Assembly (NCBI GenBank): GCA_019420305.1
Contig: JAHZHL010000037.1
Coordinates: forward strand, 1-64,000
DNA from: Bacillota bacterium
GTDB taxonomy: Bacteria > Bacillota > Clostridia > Peptostreptococcales > Anaerovoracaceae
Length of the DNA stretch: 64,000 bases
Direction of reading: 5' to 3'
Part shown: piece by piece, positions 48,722 through 56,290 of the stretch
Numbering within the stretch: position 1 is the stretch's first letter
How the letters are laid out: each line of letters begins with the position of its first letter
The notes under the pieces: generated by a model
What the model was told of the DNA's origin: nothing
Databases searched by the model: none
Seen by the model: the letters and a program-made list of their open reading frames with translations, nothing else
Position numbers and translations under genes: made by a program

Positions 48722-49069
48722 ATGTCAGACGAAACAATGAGAGAAATAGTTGAAAGAATGAAATCGAGAAGAAATGAACTTAATTATAGCTATCAAGATT
48801 TAGCAGATAAAACTGGATTGAGCAAATCAACTTTACAGCGTTACGAAGCAGGAGCAATAAAAAATATCCCTTTAGATAAAGTAAAAGTTCTTGCTGAAGG
48901 ACTACAAGTAACGCCGGAATGGTTAATGGGATGGAATGAAACATCTCTTAATGAAGGGTTTTTTAGAGTAATGCAAGACGCCCAAAATCAAGGTTATACA
49001 CCTGACGATATTACAATGGCTTTAGATTTTCTTGCGAGGGCACGAAACCGTGATAAAACTTCGAAATAA
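48722..49069 (+). CDS. CI-like XRE repressor
   Basis: A 115-residue protein with an N-terminal helix-turn-helix (MKSRRNELNYSYQDLADKTGLSKSTLQRYEAGAI) and a short C-terminal helical part. It has no LexA-type peptidase domain, so inactivation must come from elsewhere; the ImmA-type metallopeptidase encoded next, overlapping by 20 nt, is the likely agent. GAGGAGG precedes the ATG. Confidence 0.85.
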   Translation: MSDETMREIVERMKSRRNELNYSYQDLADKTGLSKSTLQRYEAGAIKNIPLDKVKVLAEGLQVTPEWLMGWNETSLNEGFFRVMQDAQNQGYTPDDITMALDFLARARNRDKTSK

Positions 49070-50150
49070 TAAATTTTTAAATAAACCTGAACTGTACCTT
49101 ATGATTGATCTATTGCGCAAACATCTTGGTATTTCTACTGAATGTTTACCGTTAAATTCAATAGATCTTGCATATATGACGTGTAAAAATCTTATAATTG
49201 AGCAAATAGATTTTGAAGCAATTTCAATTTGCGGGATACTCTATAAAGGTAATGATACTACTTCGATTGCTTTAAATTCTAACCGTTCAAGGGTAATGCA
49301 AAATTTTGATTGCGGCCATGAATTAATTCACTATTTCTGTCATGACATAAAAGAATGTCAATGTGTCTGTACGGAAACAGGATCATCAGCACGGCCAATA
49401 ACTCAAATATCTTCCTTTGAATGGCAAGCCAACGAAGGCGCTGCAGAGTTGTTGGTTCCGTATAGACATTTCATTCCTACTTATGTAAATTTATCCCAGA
49501 AGTTTGCTAGAGATTTTTGCAAGACGCCGCCAGAAAAAGAACTTGCAGAGATATATAATGTTACGCCTGGAGTAATTAGATATAGAATTGATTCTTTAAA
49601 TTACGAGATTTATCAATACTTAGAACATGGGAACATTGATAACATAGAAATATTATCGCAGACCAAACAAAAACAACGAGGCTGGAATAAACGACATGAG
49701 CAAATTTATTGCACTTCATGTCTTTCTCCGATAAATATTGATTACGACTATTGTCCAATCTGTGGAAAGAAGTTAGAAAAAGAAGGAGTTCACATTTATC
49801 AATCTATATTGAGAGGAGCGGGATACATGAAATATGAAGGAATTGAACTTAACGAATACAATCGACCACTAAGATGTCCTGTTTGTGACAATGAAGAGAT
49901 ACAAGACGAAGCTAACTATTGTATGATATGCGGAAGAGTATTGGTAAATCAGTGTCAAGAACGTGATTGCCCAAAATCTGATATACCACTACCCGGCAAT
50001 GCTCGTTATTGCCCTTATTGTGGAGCCAAAACCACTTATTATGAAGAGGGATATTTGGAAGATTTCAATAAAACTGAGTCTACTACGGCATCCGACTTAA
50101 CTACGCCTACCGGCCTTGACTCAATTGACGATGATGACATACCTTTTTAA
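49050..50150 (+). CDS. ImmA/IrrE metallopeptidase with zinc ribbons and SSB-like tip
   Basis: A 366-residue protein: ImmA/IrrE peptidase with HELIH (about 90-94) and WQANEGAAELL, then zinc ribbons (CTSC...CPIC; CPVC...CMIC; CPYC). The last residues DDDDIPF match the acidic tip of SSB proteins. Such peptidases cleave phage or ICE repressors after DNA damage. The start is GTG 49050, with GAGGG 9 nt upstream, inside the repressor gene. The ribbon and tip extensions are unusual for the family. Confidence 0.82.
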   Translation: MIKLRNNKFLNKPELYLMIDLLRKHLGISTECLPLNSIDLAYMTCKNLIIEQIDFEAISICGILYKGNDTTSIALNSNRSRVMQNFDCGHELIHYFCHDIKECQCVCTETGSSARPITQISSFEWQANEGAAELLVPYRHFIPTYVNLSQKFARDFCKTPPEKELAEIYNVTPGVIRYRIDSLNYEIYQYLEHGNIDNIEILSQTKQKQRGWNKRHEQIYCTSCLSPINIDYDYCPICGKKLEKEGVHIYQSILRGAGYMKYEGIELNEYNRPLRCPVCDNEEIQDEANYCMICGRVLVNQCQERDCPKSDIPLPGNARYCPYCGAKTTYYEEGYLEDFNKTESTTASDLTTPTGLDSIDDDDIPF

Positions 50151-50253
50151 TAGCTTAAAGGATGCCGGAATCGACGTTGACAAATGAGCGCAAACAGATA
50201 TCAGGATTGCGTCCATAAGTCAACAAAAAATGTGTATCACACACACTTTTCCA

Positions 50254-50282
50254 TTGACATTAGTGTGTATAGTGTGTATAAT
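50254..50282 (+). promoter_or_regulatory. hicAB promoter, perfect consensus
   Basis: TTGACA (50254-50259), 17-nt spacer, TATAAT (50277-50282). The spacer carries two GTGTGTAT copies, and TGTGTATCACACAC lies just upstream, likely HicB operator sites. Confidence 0.75.
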
Positions 50283-50304
50283 ATAATTGTAAGGAGGAAC
50301 AGTC

Positions 50305-50490
50305 ATGGATGCCAGAGAACTTGAAAAAATCATACAGGCGGATGGGTGGACAGCTGTTAAACAATCCGGTTCCCATAAGCATTACAAGCATCCGTCCAAA
50401 TCCGGAAAGGTGACAATCCCCTTTCACGGACACAAGGATCTTAACATCAAAACTGTTAATACCATCCTAAAGCAAGCGGGGTTGAAATAA
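50305..50490 (+). CDS. hicA: HicA toxin
   Basis: A 61-residue mRNA interferase of double-stranded RNA-binding fold: LEKIIQADGWTAVKQSGSHKHYKHP with the active His in GSHKHY, then VTIPFHGHKDLNIKTVNTILKQAGL. It is neutralised by HicB encoded next. It probably stabilises the prophage. Confidence 0.92.
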   Translation: MDARELEKIIQADGWTAVKQSGSHKHYKHPSKSGKVTIPFHGHKDLNIKTVNTILKQAGLK

Positions 50491-50523
50491 GCCCCTCTTA
50501 ATCCAATATAAGGAGGAATGAAA

Positions 50524-50928
50524 ATGAAACTTGTATATCCTGCTATTTTTACCCCGTTTGATAATGCAAACGGCTATACGGTAGAGGTTCCGGATCTTCC
50601 CGGATGCGTCACAGAGGGCGACAGCTTAGTTGAAGCAATCGATATGGGGGTTGACGCTGCCAGCGGATGGATTCTTGGAGAAATTGAAGAAGGCAATGCT
50701 TTTCCTGAACCAAGCGCCGCAGGTTCTGTTGAAGCTCCAGATGGTAGTTTTGTAAATCTATTGGTTCTGGACATGGACACTTACGCAGAACGCTACGGCC
50801 AAAAGGCGGTAAGACGTAATATTACAATCCCTGCATGGTTGGACACTTATGTACAGAAAAACAACCTCAGCCTTTCAAAGGTTGTGCAGGACAGCCTGAT
50901 TCAACTGGCACAGCATCAAGATAAGTAA
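50524..50928 (+). CDS. hicB: HicB antitoxin
   Basis: A 134-residue protein: partial RNase H-like fold (YTVEVPDLPGCVTEGDSLVEAIDMGVDAA) and a C-terminal ribbon-helix-helix (RRNITIPAWLDTYVQKNNLSLSKVVQDSL). It binds HicA and represses the operon. ATG 50524 preferred with AAGGAGG 7 nt upstream. The last codons belong to the 52-bp sequence repeated at 52173-52224. Confidence 0.9.
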   Translation: MKLVYPAIFTPFDNANGYTVEVPDLPGCVTEGDSLVEAIDMGVDAASGWILGEIEEGNAFPEPSAAGSVEAPDGSFVNLLVLDMDTYAERYGQKAVRRNITIPAWLDTYVQKNNLSLSKVVQDSLIQLAQHQDK

Positions 50929-50953
50929 AACAAAAGCCCCCATCTCTGGGAGC
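50894..50953. repeat. Direct repeat, copy 1 (hicB tail plus hairpin)
   Basis: 52 bp (50902-50953) are identical to 52173-52224, with eight further bases matching except for two. The repeat covers the hicB stop codon and a hairpin GCTCCC/GGGGGC that acts as a terminator on the minus strand. Confidence 0.9.
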
Positions 50954-50978
50954 AGATCTGATTGGAGGTATAATTCAT

Positions 50979-51431
50979 ATGTCACCTGACGAATATATAA
51001 AAACCCGTTTAGAAGATCAAATTGAATGGTATTCTCGGAAAAGCAGTGAAGCGCAATGCAAATACAAAGTTTCTCAGACAATCGAAATAATTACTGCTGC
51101 TGCAATTCCAATCCTTACATCAATATGCGCCGTAACTGGATTTACGTCTGTGATCTTAAGTATCATAATTGGGGGACTAGGCTCCATTATTGCTGTAATC
51201 GAATCAATTTGCAAAATGAACAAATACCATGAAAACTGGATTCAGTACAGATATATCTCCGAACTGCTAAAACATGAAAAATACTTATTCCAAACCCATG
51301 CTGCGCCCTACGATGATGATGATAGTAAATCTACATTTTCTTTTCTGGTGCAAAGGGTAGAACGTACAATATCCTCTGAAAATGTAAATTGGGTTGGAAT
51401 CAATGAAGACGAAATGAAGAATCCACTGTAA
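50979..51431 (+). CDS. DUF4231 (SLATT-type) two-helix membrane protein
   Basis: A 150-residue protein: N-terminal helix (LEDQIEWYSRKSSEAQCKYK), two membrane helices (about 32-50 and 54-72), then HENWIQYRYISELLKHEKYLFQTHAAPY, the DUF4231/SLATT signature. SLATT proteins are proposed membrane effectors that form pores when a partner senses infection. Here a TIR-like protein gene is the neighbour. GGAGG lies 10 nt before the ATG. Confidence 0.82.
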   Translation: MSPDEYIKTRLEDQIEWYSRKSSEAQCKYKVSQTIEIITAAAIPILTSICAVTGFTSVILSIIIGGLGSIIAVIESICKMNKYHENWIQYRYISELLKHEKYLFQTHAAPYDDDDSKSTFSFLVQRVERTISSENVNWVGINEDEMKNPL

Positions 51432-51439
51432 GGATTCGC

Positions 51440-51643
51440 CTAGCTTTCATCGTTTACCTGCTCATATGTCTTTTCAAAAATGTCTGGTTTGCAGGGATAT
51501 TGCTCCCCTCGCAAACCAGTAATTATCCAGTCCCCAGGTGCAGCACGCAAGGGGCCCTCGAGGGTTTGAATGATAAGTTCTTTGTCAGTTTTATATGCTT
51601 CAATCACTACAGGCTTTTTTCGAAATTTGTATACATTTTTCAT
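51440..51643 (-). CDS. PGDYG-type small protein
   Basis: A 67-residue protein: FRKKPVVIEAYKTDKELIIQTLEGPL, then APGDWIITGLRGEQYPCKPDIFEKTYE, the PGDYG pattern of small phage proteins (here PGDW). It is on the opposite strand between the SLATT and TIR-like genes. Function unknown. GGAGG precedes the ATG. Confidence 0.72.
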   Translation of the reverse strand: MKNVYKFRKKPVVIEAYKTDKELIIQTLEGPLRAAPGDWIITGLRGEQYPCKPDIFEKTYEQVNDES

Positions 51644-51705
51644 CGCAATACCTCCATCGAAAGATTGTATACATTATAACACAACACCGTAAGGAGGTGC
51701 AAATC

Positions 51706-52095
51706 ATGATATATCATATTTTTATTAGCCACGCATGGCATCGTAGCGAACATTACAAAAAAGTTGTAGATTGGTTTGATAAATCATCTTTAACTTACCT
51801 CAATTACAGCATTCCTGAAGAAGATCCACTTCACTCCGGGAACAAAACTCAGTTAAAAAAAGATTTGACCAATCAAATAAAACCCGCCAGTTGTATTATC
51901 GTTTTAGGAGGCATGTATGCCGCTTATAGCGAGTGGATTGAATATGAAATCAAGGAAGCATCAAGGATGGGCAAATATATTATTGGTGTACGACCGTGGG
52001 GTAGTGAACGTATGCCTCAGATTATTCAGGATCATGCCGACGACATTGTTGGTTGGAATTCATTGTCTGTTATAAATGCAGTAAGAAACGCTTAA
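51706..52095 (+). CDS. TIR-like protein (ThsB/DUF1863-type)
   Basis: A 129-residue TIR-like fold: first strand YHIFISHAW, central IKPASCIIVLGGMYAAYSEWIEYEI with candidate catalytic Glu 81, then GKYIIGVRPWG. This is the TIR-like type of Thoeris ThsB, which makes a cyclic ADP-ribose-type signal on infection. No ThsA is present; the SLATT protein is the obvious candidate effector. AAGGAGG precedes the ATG at 51706. Confidence 0.82.
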   Translation: MIYHIFISHAWHRSEHYKKVVDWFDKSSLTYLNYSIPEEDPLHSGNKTQLKKDLTNQIKPASCIIVLGGMYAAYSEWIEYEIKEASRMGKYIIGVRPWGSERMPQIIQDHADDIVGWNSLSVINAVRNA

Positions 52096-52164
52096 CCAAT
52101 TAAATTGGAGCATATCAAACTGAGAGATAAAAAGAGCCCCCACCTTTGCCAGTAGGGGCAGGCT

Positions 52165-52224
52165 GCATGATACAACTGGCACAGCATCAAGATAAGTAAA
52201 ACAAAAGCCCCCATCTCTGGGAGC
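52165..52224. repeat. Direct repeat, copy 2
   Basis: This is the second copy of the hicB-tail sequence, placed after the TIR-like gene and before the integrase gene. It no longer belongs to a reading frame of hicB. The gap 52096-52342 otherwise holds only a GCCCC/GGGGC hairpin. Confidence 0.9.
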
Positions 52225-52342
52225 CAATGCCTTGGTCGCATATAATACAACCGAAATTCGCACCTTCATTGTATCACGCGCGGCCGGGGCATGGCAAGCC
52301 CTGGTTTTTTGTACCCAAAATTAAGAAAGGATGTGACAAAAA

Positions 52343-54061
52343 ATGAAAACCGCATGGGCCTACGCCCGATTCAGTTCCGATCATCAGCGGGAAGAATCTA
52401 TCGACGCACAGCTGAGAGCCATACAGGACTACTGCCAGCGAAGCGGATATGTACTGACAAATATATACCGTGACGAAGCAAAGTCCGCCACCACGGACGA
52501 TAGGCCGCAATTTCAGCAAATGTTTAAAGATGTCAATTCTACCCCGCCGGATGTGGTCATTGTCCACAAACTCGACCGATTTTCCCGGGACAGATATGAC
52601 AGCGCATTTTATAAACGGAAACTGAAAGAGCGCGGCGTGCAGCTTGTTTCAGTTCTGGAAAACATCGACGGTAGCCCGGAAAGCATTATTCTGGAATCGG
52701 TACTGGAGGGAATGGCCGAATACTACTCCCGCAATCTTGCGCGCGAAGTGCAGAAAGGCAAGCGTGAGACCGCCCATCAGGGCAAACACACAGGAGGCAG
52801 GCCGCCTTTAGGCTATGACGTAAACGAAGATGGTACATATTCTATTAATCCTGTCGAAGCCCAGTGGGTCCGTTCCGCTTTTGAAATGAAGGCGAACGGA
52901 AAAAGCTACAATGACATTGCCGCATACCTTAACGGGATCGGTGCCAGAAGTAAAGTCGGAAAGCGCTTTACAAAGAACAGTTTTCATGACCTTTTCAAAA
53001 ACGAAAAATATAAGGGCGTCTATATTTATGACCGGGCTGCCGCAAAAGTGGCTGGGAAACGGAACAATCATGCCCAGAAGCCGGCAGAGGAAATGATCCG
53101 CATTGAAGGAGGCATGCCGCAAATTATTGATACGGAAACATGGGACTATGTAAACCATATGATGGGAGATCGAACAATGAACGCAAGACATAAAGCCAAA
53201 AGAGTTTATCTGCTTTCGGGCATCATCTTCTGTGGAGAGTGCGGAAGTCCGATGTCCGGAAATACCCGGAGAGCTGGAAGGAATAAAAAAGAATATTCCA
53301 GCTATGAATGTAACCGACGCCGCAGGGAAAAAACCTGTACGAATAAAGATGTCGGAAAAGCTTTTGTAGAAGATCTGGTTATCCGTTACTTGGAAGAGGA
53401 GTTCTTTACTGACGAAAACATTACAAGTCTGGCCAAAAAAATTGTCGCGTTTCAAAACAGTAGAAAAAATGAAACCGGAAGCGAACTGTCCGCATTGAAA
53501 GCCGAACTGGCCAGTCACGAGAAGGAAATTCAGAACATTGTCCGTGCAGTTGAAAAAGGCATGTTCAAAGATTGGATGGTCTCTGCCGGCGATGAGCACG
53601 ACGAGCGAATTCAATATTTAAAAGGGCGCATCGAATATATCGAAAATATGCAAAGCGCGAAAACACTCACCGAGCAGCAGGTTTATGACTTTATCGCAAA
53701 AGACAGTTCACTGAAAGAAAAAACTCCGGAACAGCTTAAGTCAATTATACAAACTTACGTTGAAAAAGTTTTAGTGTTTAAAGATCGGATAGAGATTCAC
53801 CTGATTATAGACACAAATAATCCCGGAAACAAAATGTCCCGGGATTGTGGATACGATGGTGGAGATGGCGAGAATCGAACTCGCGTCCGAAAGCATTTCC
53901 ACAAGAGTTTCTCCGAGCGCAGCTTTTGTTTTAGAGTTTCGCTTCTGAAAACGCCCAAAAGCAGGCTTTTTCGTCGGCTATCCTGTTATTCCCCTATGCT
54001 GCCAGGAATTCACATAGAGTTTTCCTGTATAGTCGTTGCCGGACATCCGACCTACAGGTGA
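52343..54061 (+). CDS. int: Large serine recombinase (integrase)
   Basis: A 572-residue frame in the lysogen. Catalytic N-terminus with Ser 11 in YARFSSDHQ and the later DRFSRDRYD; recombinase domain (GGRPPLGYDV); zinc ribbon (CGECGSPM...CNRRRREKTC); coiled coil (about 380-400). Only residues 1-509 are phage DNA; the last 63 are read from chromosomal DNA antisense to ssrA. In the circular phage the frame would continue into 9348-9398 and end after 16 different residues (LLRFISTIRIESYRHK). Confidence 0.92.
   Translation: MKTAWAYARFSSDHQREESIDAQLRAIQDYCQRSGYVLTNIYRDEAKSATTDDRPQFQQMFKDVNSTPPDVVIVHKLDRFSRDRYDSAFYKRKLKERGVQLVSVLENIDGSPESIILESVLEGMAEYYSRNLAREVQKGKRETAHQGKHTGGRPPLGYDVNEDGTYSINPVEAQWVRSAFEMKANGKSYNDIAAYLNGIGARSKVGKRFTKNSFHDLFKNEKYKGVYIYDRAAAKVAGKRNNHAQKPAEEMIRIEGGMPQIIDTETWDYVNHMMGDRTMNARHKAKRVYLLSGIIFCGECGSPMSGNTRRAGRNKKEYSSYECNRRRREKTCTNKDVGKAFVEDLVIRYLEEEFFTDENITSLAKKIVAFQNSRKNETGSELSALKAELASHEKEIQNIVRAVEKGMFKDWMVSAGDEHDERIQYLKGRIEYIENMQSAKTLTEQQVYDFIAKDSSLKEKTPEQLKSIIQTYVEKVLVFKDRIEIHLIIDTNNPGNKMSRDCGYDGGDGENRTRVRKHFHKSFSERSFCFRVSLLKTPKSRLFRRLSCYSPMLPGIHIEFSCIVVAGHPTYR
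53819..53846. terminator. Hairpin between integrase body and attR
   Basis: AATCCCGG (53819-53826) pairs with CCGGGATT (53839-53846). On the minus strand it follows the tmRNA 3' end by about 10 nt with a weak ATTTGTG tail, so the prophage may supply a substitute ssrA terminator. It lies within the integrase reading frame. Confidence 0.45.
53857..53869. other. attR: attR core
   Basis: TGGTGGAGATGGC, identical to attL. It is the last 13 nt of ssrA including CCA on the minus strand and at the same time codes for GDG in the integrase frame. Confidence 0.85.
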
Positions 54062-54232
54062 GCCGGAGCCGACATGCACAGCTTATGACCGCCTTACGCA
54101 GCCATAGCCATCGGTGCAAAATTGTTATTCTTTTTAGCGTTTATATTTAACGTGTCCTTTTTAACGCAGACCGGACAAACTGCGGCTCGCTTCTCCGGTT
54201 TCCACACCCCCGTCGAAACCAAAGACATCCCC
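53857..54232 (-). ncRNA. ssrA: tmRNA
   Basis: 376 nt. The 5' end GGGGATG (54232-54226) pairs with CATCTCC before the 3' ACCA; the T-arm GCGAG-TTCGATT-CTCGC is clear. The tag reading frame (54138-54094) encodes AKKNNNFAPMAMAA and stop TAA. It rescues stalled ribosomes with SmpB, encoded 380 bp upstream. Integration kept the mature RNA intact because the core replaces its 3' end base for base. Confidence 0.95.
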
Positions 54233-54284
54233 ATATAAAGCAGTATGATTTCCGCTGGAAAAGGTATTTTTCATCTGCTGATTT

Positions 54285-54312
54285 ATTATACCACAAAATT
54301 CCGGATTTGAAA
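54285..54312 (-). promoter_or_regulatory. ssrA promoter
   Basis: On the minus strand TTTCAA (54312-54307), 16-nt spacer, TATAAT (54290-54285). Transcription would start about 45 nt before the mature 5' end, leaving a leader for RNase P. Confidence 0.6.
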
Positions 54313-54600
54313 CTAGTCTTCTTTTACTTCCTGAATTTTTTTCTCCAGTTCCTCAATTTCTTCCAGCTTTCCTTTGATCTCCTCGCACATGGAACCTACT
54401 GCCCCGTCTACCGCGGCGCCGCCCATATACTGTTCAAAATAATACTCCCCGATCTTCTTCTTTTTCGCAGAAACATCTGATTTCGCGGCGCTGATTTTCG
54501 CCTTCAGTTTGCCGATTTCAACCATATCTCCCGCTTTATCCGCGGCTCTGCTTGCCGTATCTTTGGCAACTTTTCCCGCCTTATTAAAGAAATCCTGCAT
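54313..54600 (-). CDS. Small coiled-coil protein
   Basis: A 95-residue protein: amphipathic N-terminus (FFNKAGKVAKDTASRAADKAGDM), then helical coiled coil (IGKLKAKISAAKSDVSAKKKKIGEYYFEQY) and EEIKGKLEEIEELEKKIQEV. The pattern is found in small clostridial proteins, some with an extra zinc ribbon missing here. Function unknown. ATG 54600 preferred over 54603 for spacing to GGAGGA. Confidence 0.72.
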   Translation of the reverse strand: MQDFFNKAGKVAKDTASRAADKAGDMVEIGKLKAKISAAKSDVSAKKKKIGEYYFEQYMGGAAVDGAVGSMCEEIKGKLEEIEELEKKIQEVKED

Positions 54601-54612
54601 CATCGTTCCTCC

Positions 54613-55065
54613 TTACTTCCGCATGGCCTGCTGCATTCTTCTGTCCGCGTCTCTCTTCGCGATTGTGTTTCTCTTATCGTAATCCTTTTTGCCGCGTGCC
54701 ACAGCCAGTTCCAATTTCGCCCTGCCTTTTTCATTAATATACAGCCTCAGGGGCACCAGTGTCAAACCTTTTAAAGTCGTATACCCGATCAGTTTCTGAA
54801 TTTCCCGCTTGTGCAGCAGCAGCTTTCTCGGCCGCAGAGGATCCACATTAAAACGGTTTCCATGCTCGTACGGGCTGATATGCATTCCGTACAAAATCAT
54901 CTCCCCGTTTTCAATTTTCGCGTAGCTTTCTTTTATATTGACCTTGCCCTGCCGGATGGACTTAATCTCCGTCCCGGTCAGGACAATTCCCGTCTCATAA
55001 GTATCTTCTATAAAATAATCGTGCCGTGCCTTTTTATTATTGGCAACTACCTTAATCCCGCTCAT
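54613..55065 (-). CDS. smpB: SsrA-binding protein SmpB
   Basis: A 150-residue protein with VVANNKKARHDYFIEDTYETGIVLTGTEIKSIR and the basic C-terminal tail GKKDYDKRNTIAKRDADRRMQQAMRK. It binds the tRNA-like part of tmRNA and delivers it to stalled ribosomes. The ssrA gene lies just downstream in the same direction. Confidence 0.96.
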   Translation of the reverse strand: MSGIKVVANNKKARHDYFIEDTYETGIVLTGTEIKSIRQGKVNIKESYAKIENGEMILYGMHISPYEHGNRFNVDPLRPRKLLLHKREIQKLIGYTTLKGLTLVPLRLYINEKGRAKLELAVARGKKDYDKRNTIAKRDADRRMQQAMRK

Positions 55066-55075
55066 TGTCTATACC

Positions 55076-55573
55076 TTATTTAAAACAAACCTTTCCGGTT
55101 AGTTCCGAAATTTTCAGCATTCCCACCGCCCTGTCCCGGCTGTCCAAAGCCGCGCTGCGGTCATCGCTTAAAACAAAAACCTCGCCTTCTTTTACTGTAA
55201 CTTTTTCCATGGGATCCATATAAACAAGATCCTCTGCGAATTCATTATAAACGCGGCCGTTCACATAAAACGCCCCGTCCTTTATCTCCACAGAATCGCC
55301 TTCTGTCGCCGCCACCCGCTTAACCAGTGTGCTGCCTTCCCCGTCCTCACTGTAAACGTCACAATGGAAAGCAACCAGTTCTCCCTGTCGGGGATCGCCA
55401 AATAAATAAGCGAGTTTATTGATCCATACACGCTCTCCCTTTTGAATCGCCGGCGCCATGGAGTCCCCCTGCGCCTTCCATAAAGAAAACGAACACGTTC
55501 CCGCGAAGGCGAAAAGGATTCCCAGAACTGCGGCGCTTACCAGCGCGCTCCATCTTGTTTTCCTGCTTTTCAT
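55076..55573 (-). CDS. lepB: Signal peptidase I
   Basis: A 165-residue membrane-anchored peptidase: N-terminal membrane helix (LVSAAVLGILFAFAGTCSF), catalytic Ser in QGDSMAP and Lys in TLVKRVAATEGD, then VLSDDRSAALDSRD. It cleaves signal peptides outside the membrane. One of two paralogues here. The start is ATG 55573; TTG 55582 is less likely. Confidence 0.87.
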   Translation of the reverse strand: MKSRKTRWSALVSAAVLGILFAFAGTCSFSLWKAQGDSMAPAIQKGERVWINKLAYLFGDPRQGELVAFHCDVYSEDGEGSTLVKRVAATEGDSVEIKDGAFYVNGRVYNEFAEDLVYMDPMEKVTVKEGEVFVLSDDRSAALDSRDRAVGMLKISELTGKVCFK

Positions 55574-55629
55574 TCCATACAAACTTCCTTATTTTATAAA
55601 TTTATGTACGAAAGCAGGTCTGTCCGGAA

Positions 55630-56139
55630 TTACAGCCACCCGATCTCACTGAACGGATACAGTCTCACAAACGCCTTTCCCACAACCTGATCTTCATCCA
55701 CGCATCCGACCTCCTGCGAGCGGCTGTCAATGCTGACTCTCCGGTTGTCTCCCATTACAAAAAGCTGTCCTTCCGGAACCGTAAAGTTCACCAGATATCC
55801 CGGAGTCTCATCCTCCAGTGTGTAATCTTCATGCAATTCGGTTCCGTTGAGAATGACTTTTCCGTTTTCGATCGTAATCGTGTCCCCCGGAAGGCCGATG
55901 ATCCGTTTTATCAGAAGCTTTGTATCCCCATTGTCATCTTCCAGAGATGACTCGAATACAATAATATCGCCTCGTTTCTCTTCCCCGAACCGGTACGCCT
56001 GTTTGTTCAGCAGCAGATAGTTATTCTCATACAACGTCGGCTGCATGGAACTTTCTTTTACAATCGTCGGCTTGATCACCATAGTAATCGCTACAACAAT
56101 CACAACTGCAATCAAAATATCCCTTATTAGTCCCTTCAT
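55630..56139 (-). CDS. lepB: Signal peptidase I, second paralogue
   Basis: A 169-residue protein: membrane helix (ILIAVVIVVAITMVIKP), Ser in KESSMQPTL, Lys in LLIKRIIGLPGD and FVMGDNRRVSIDSR. All conserved boxes are intact. GGAGAG precedes the ATG. Tandem copies of type I signal peptidases are frequent in Firmicutes. Confidence 0.9.
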   Translation of the reverse strand: MKGLIRDILIAVVIVVAITMVIKPTIVKESSMQPTLYENNYLLLNKQAYRFGEEKRGDIIVFESSLEDDNGDTKLLIKRIIGLPGDTITIENGKVILNGTELHEDYTLEDETPGYLVNFTVPEGQLFVMGDNRRVSIDSRSQEVGCVDEDQVVGKAFVRLYPFSEIGWL

Positions 56140-56290
56140 TCATACTCTCCTTCTATATCGGTCAGCCGTGCCGCCTTCCGCATCCCCTGTGCGCTCTGGC
56201 GCATAAATCCTCCGGCGGTTTCAGTCCGATACACATTTCTGTCTTTTTCTGCGATTCTGTCGGAAGTCCGATATACACTTTAACTCTATC

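Larger units (their letters stand above)
9335..53869. mobile_element. PBSX-like myovirus prophage integrated at ssrA
   Basis: A complete-looking prophage of about 44.5 kb bounded by a 13-bp direct repeat. It encodes a large serine integrase, CI/Cro-like switch, replication genes, terminase, portal, capsid, contractile tail (sheath, tube, tape measure, LysM, hub, baseplate J) and lysis genes. Late genes are all on the minus strand in the usual head-tail-lysis order. Possible damage is confined to a split tape measure gene and a tail gene interrupted at a poly-G tract. Gene content alone cannot show whether it can be induced. Confidence 0.93.

Noticed and set aside
52808..53614. 268-codon open frame opposite the integrase
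   Set aside because: Antisense to conserved integrase domains; no ribosome site; composition typical of a reverse-strand shadow.
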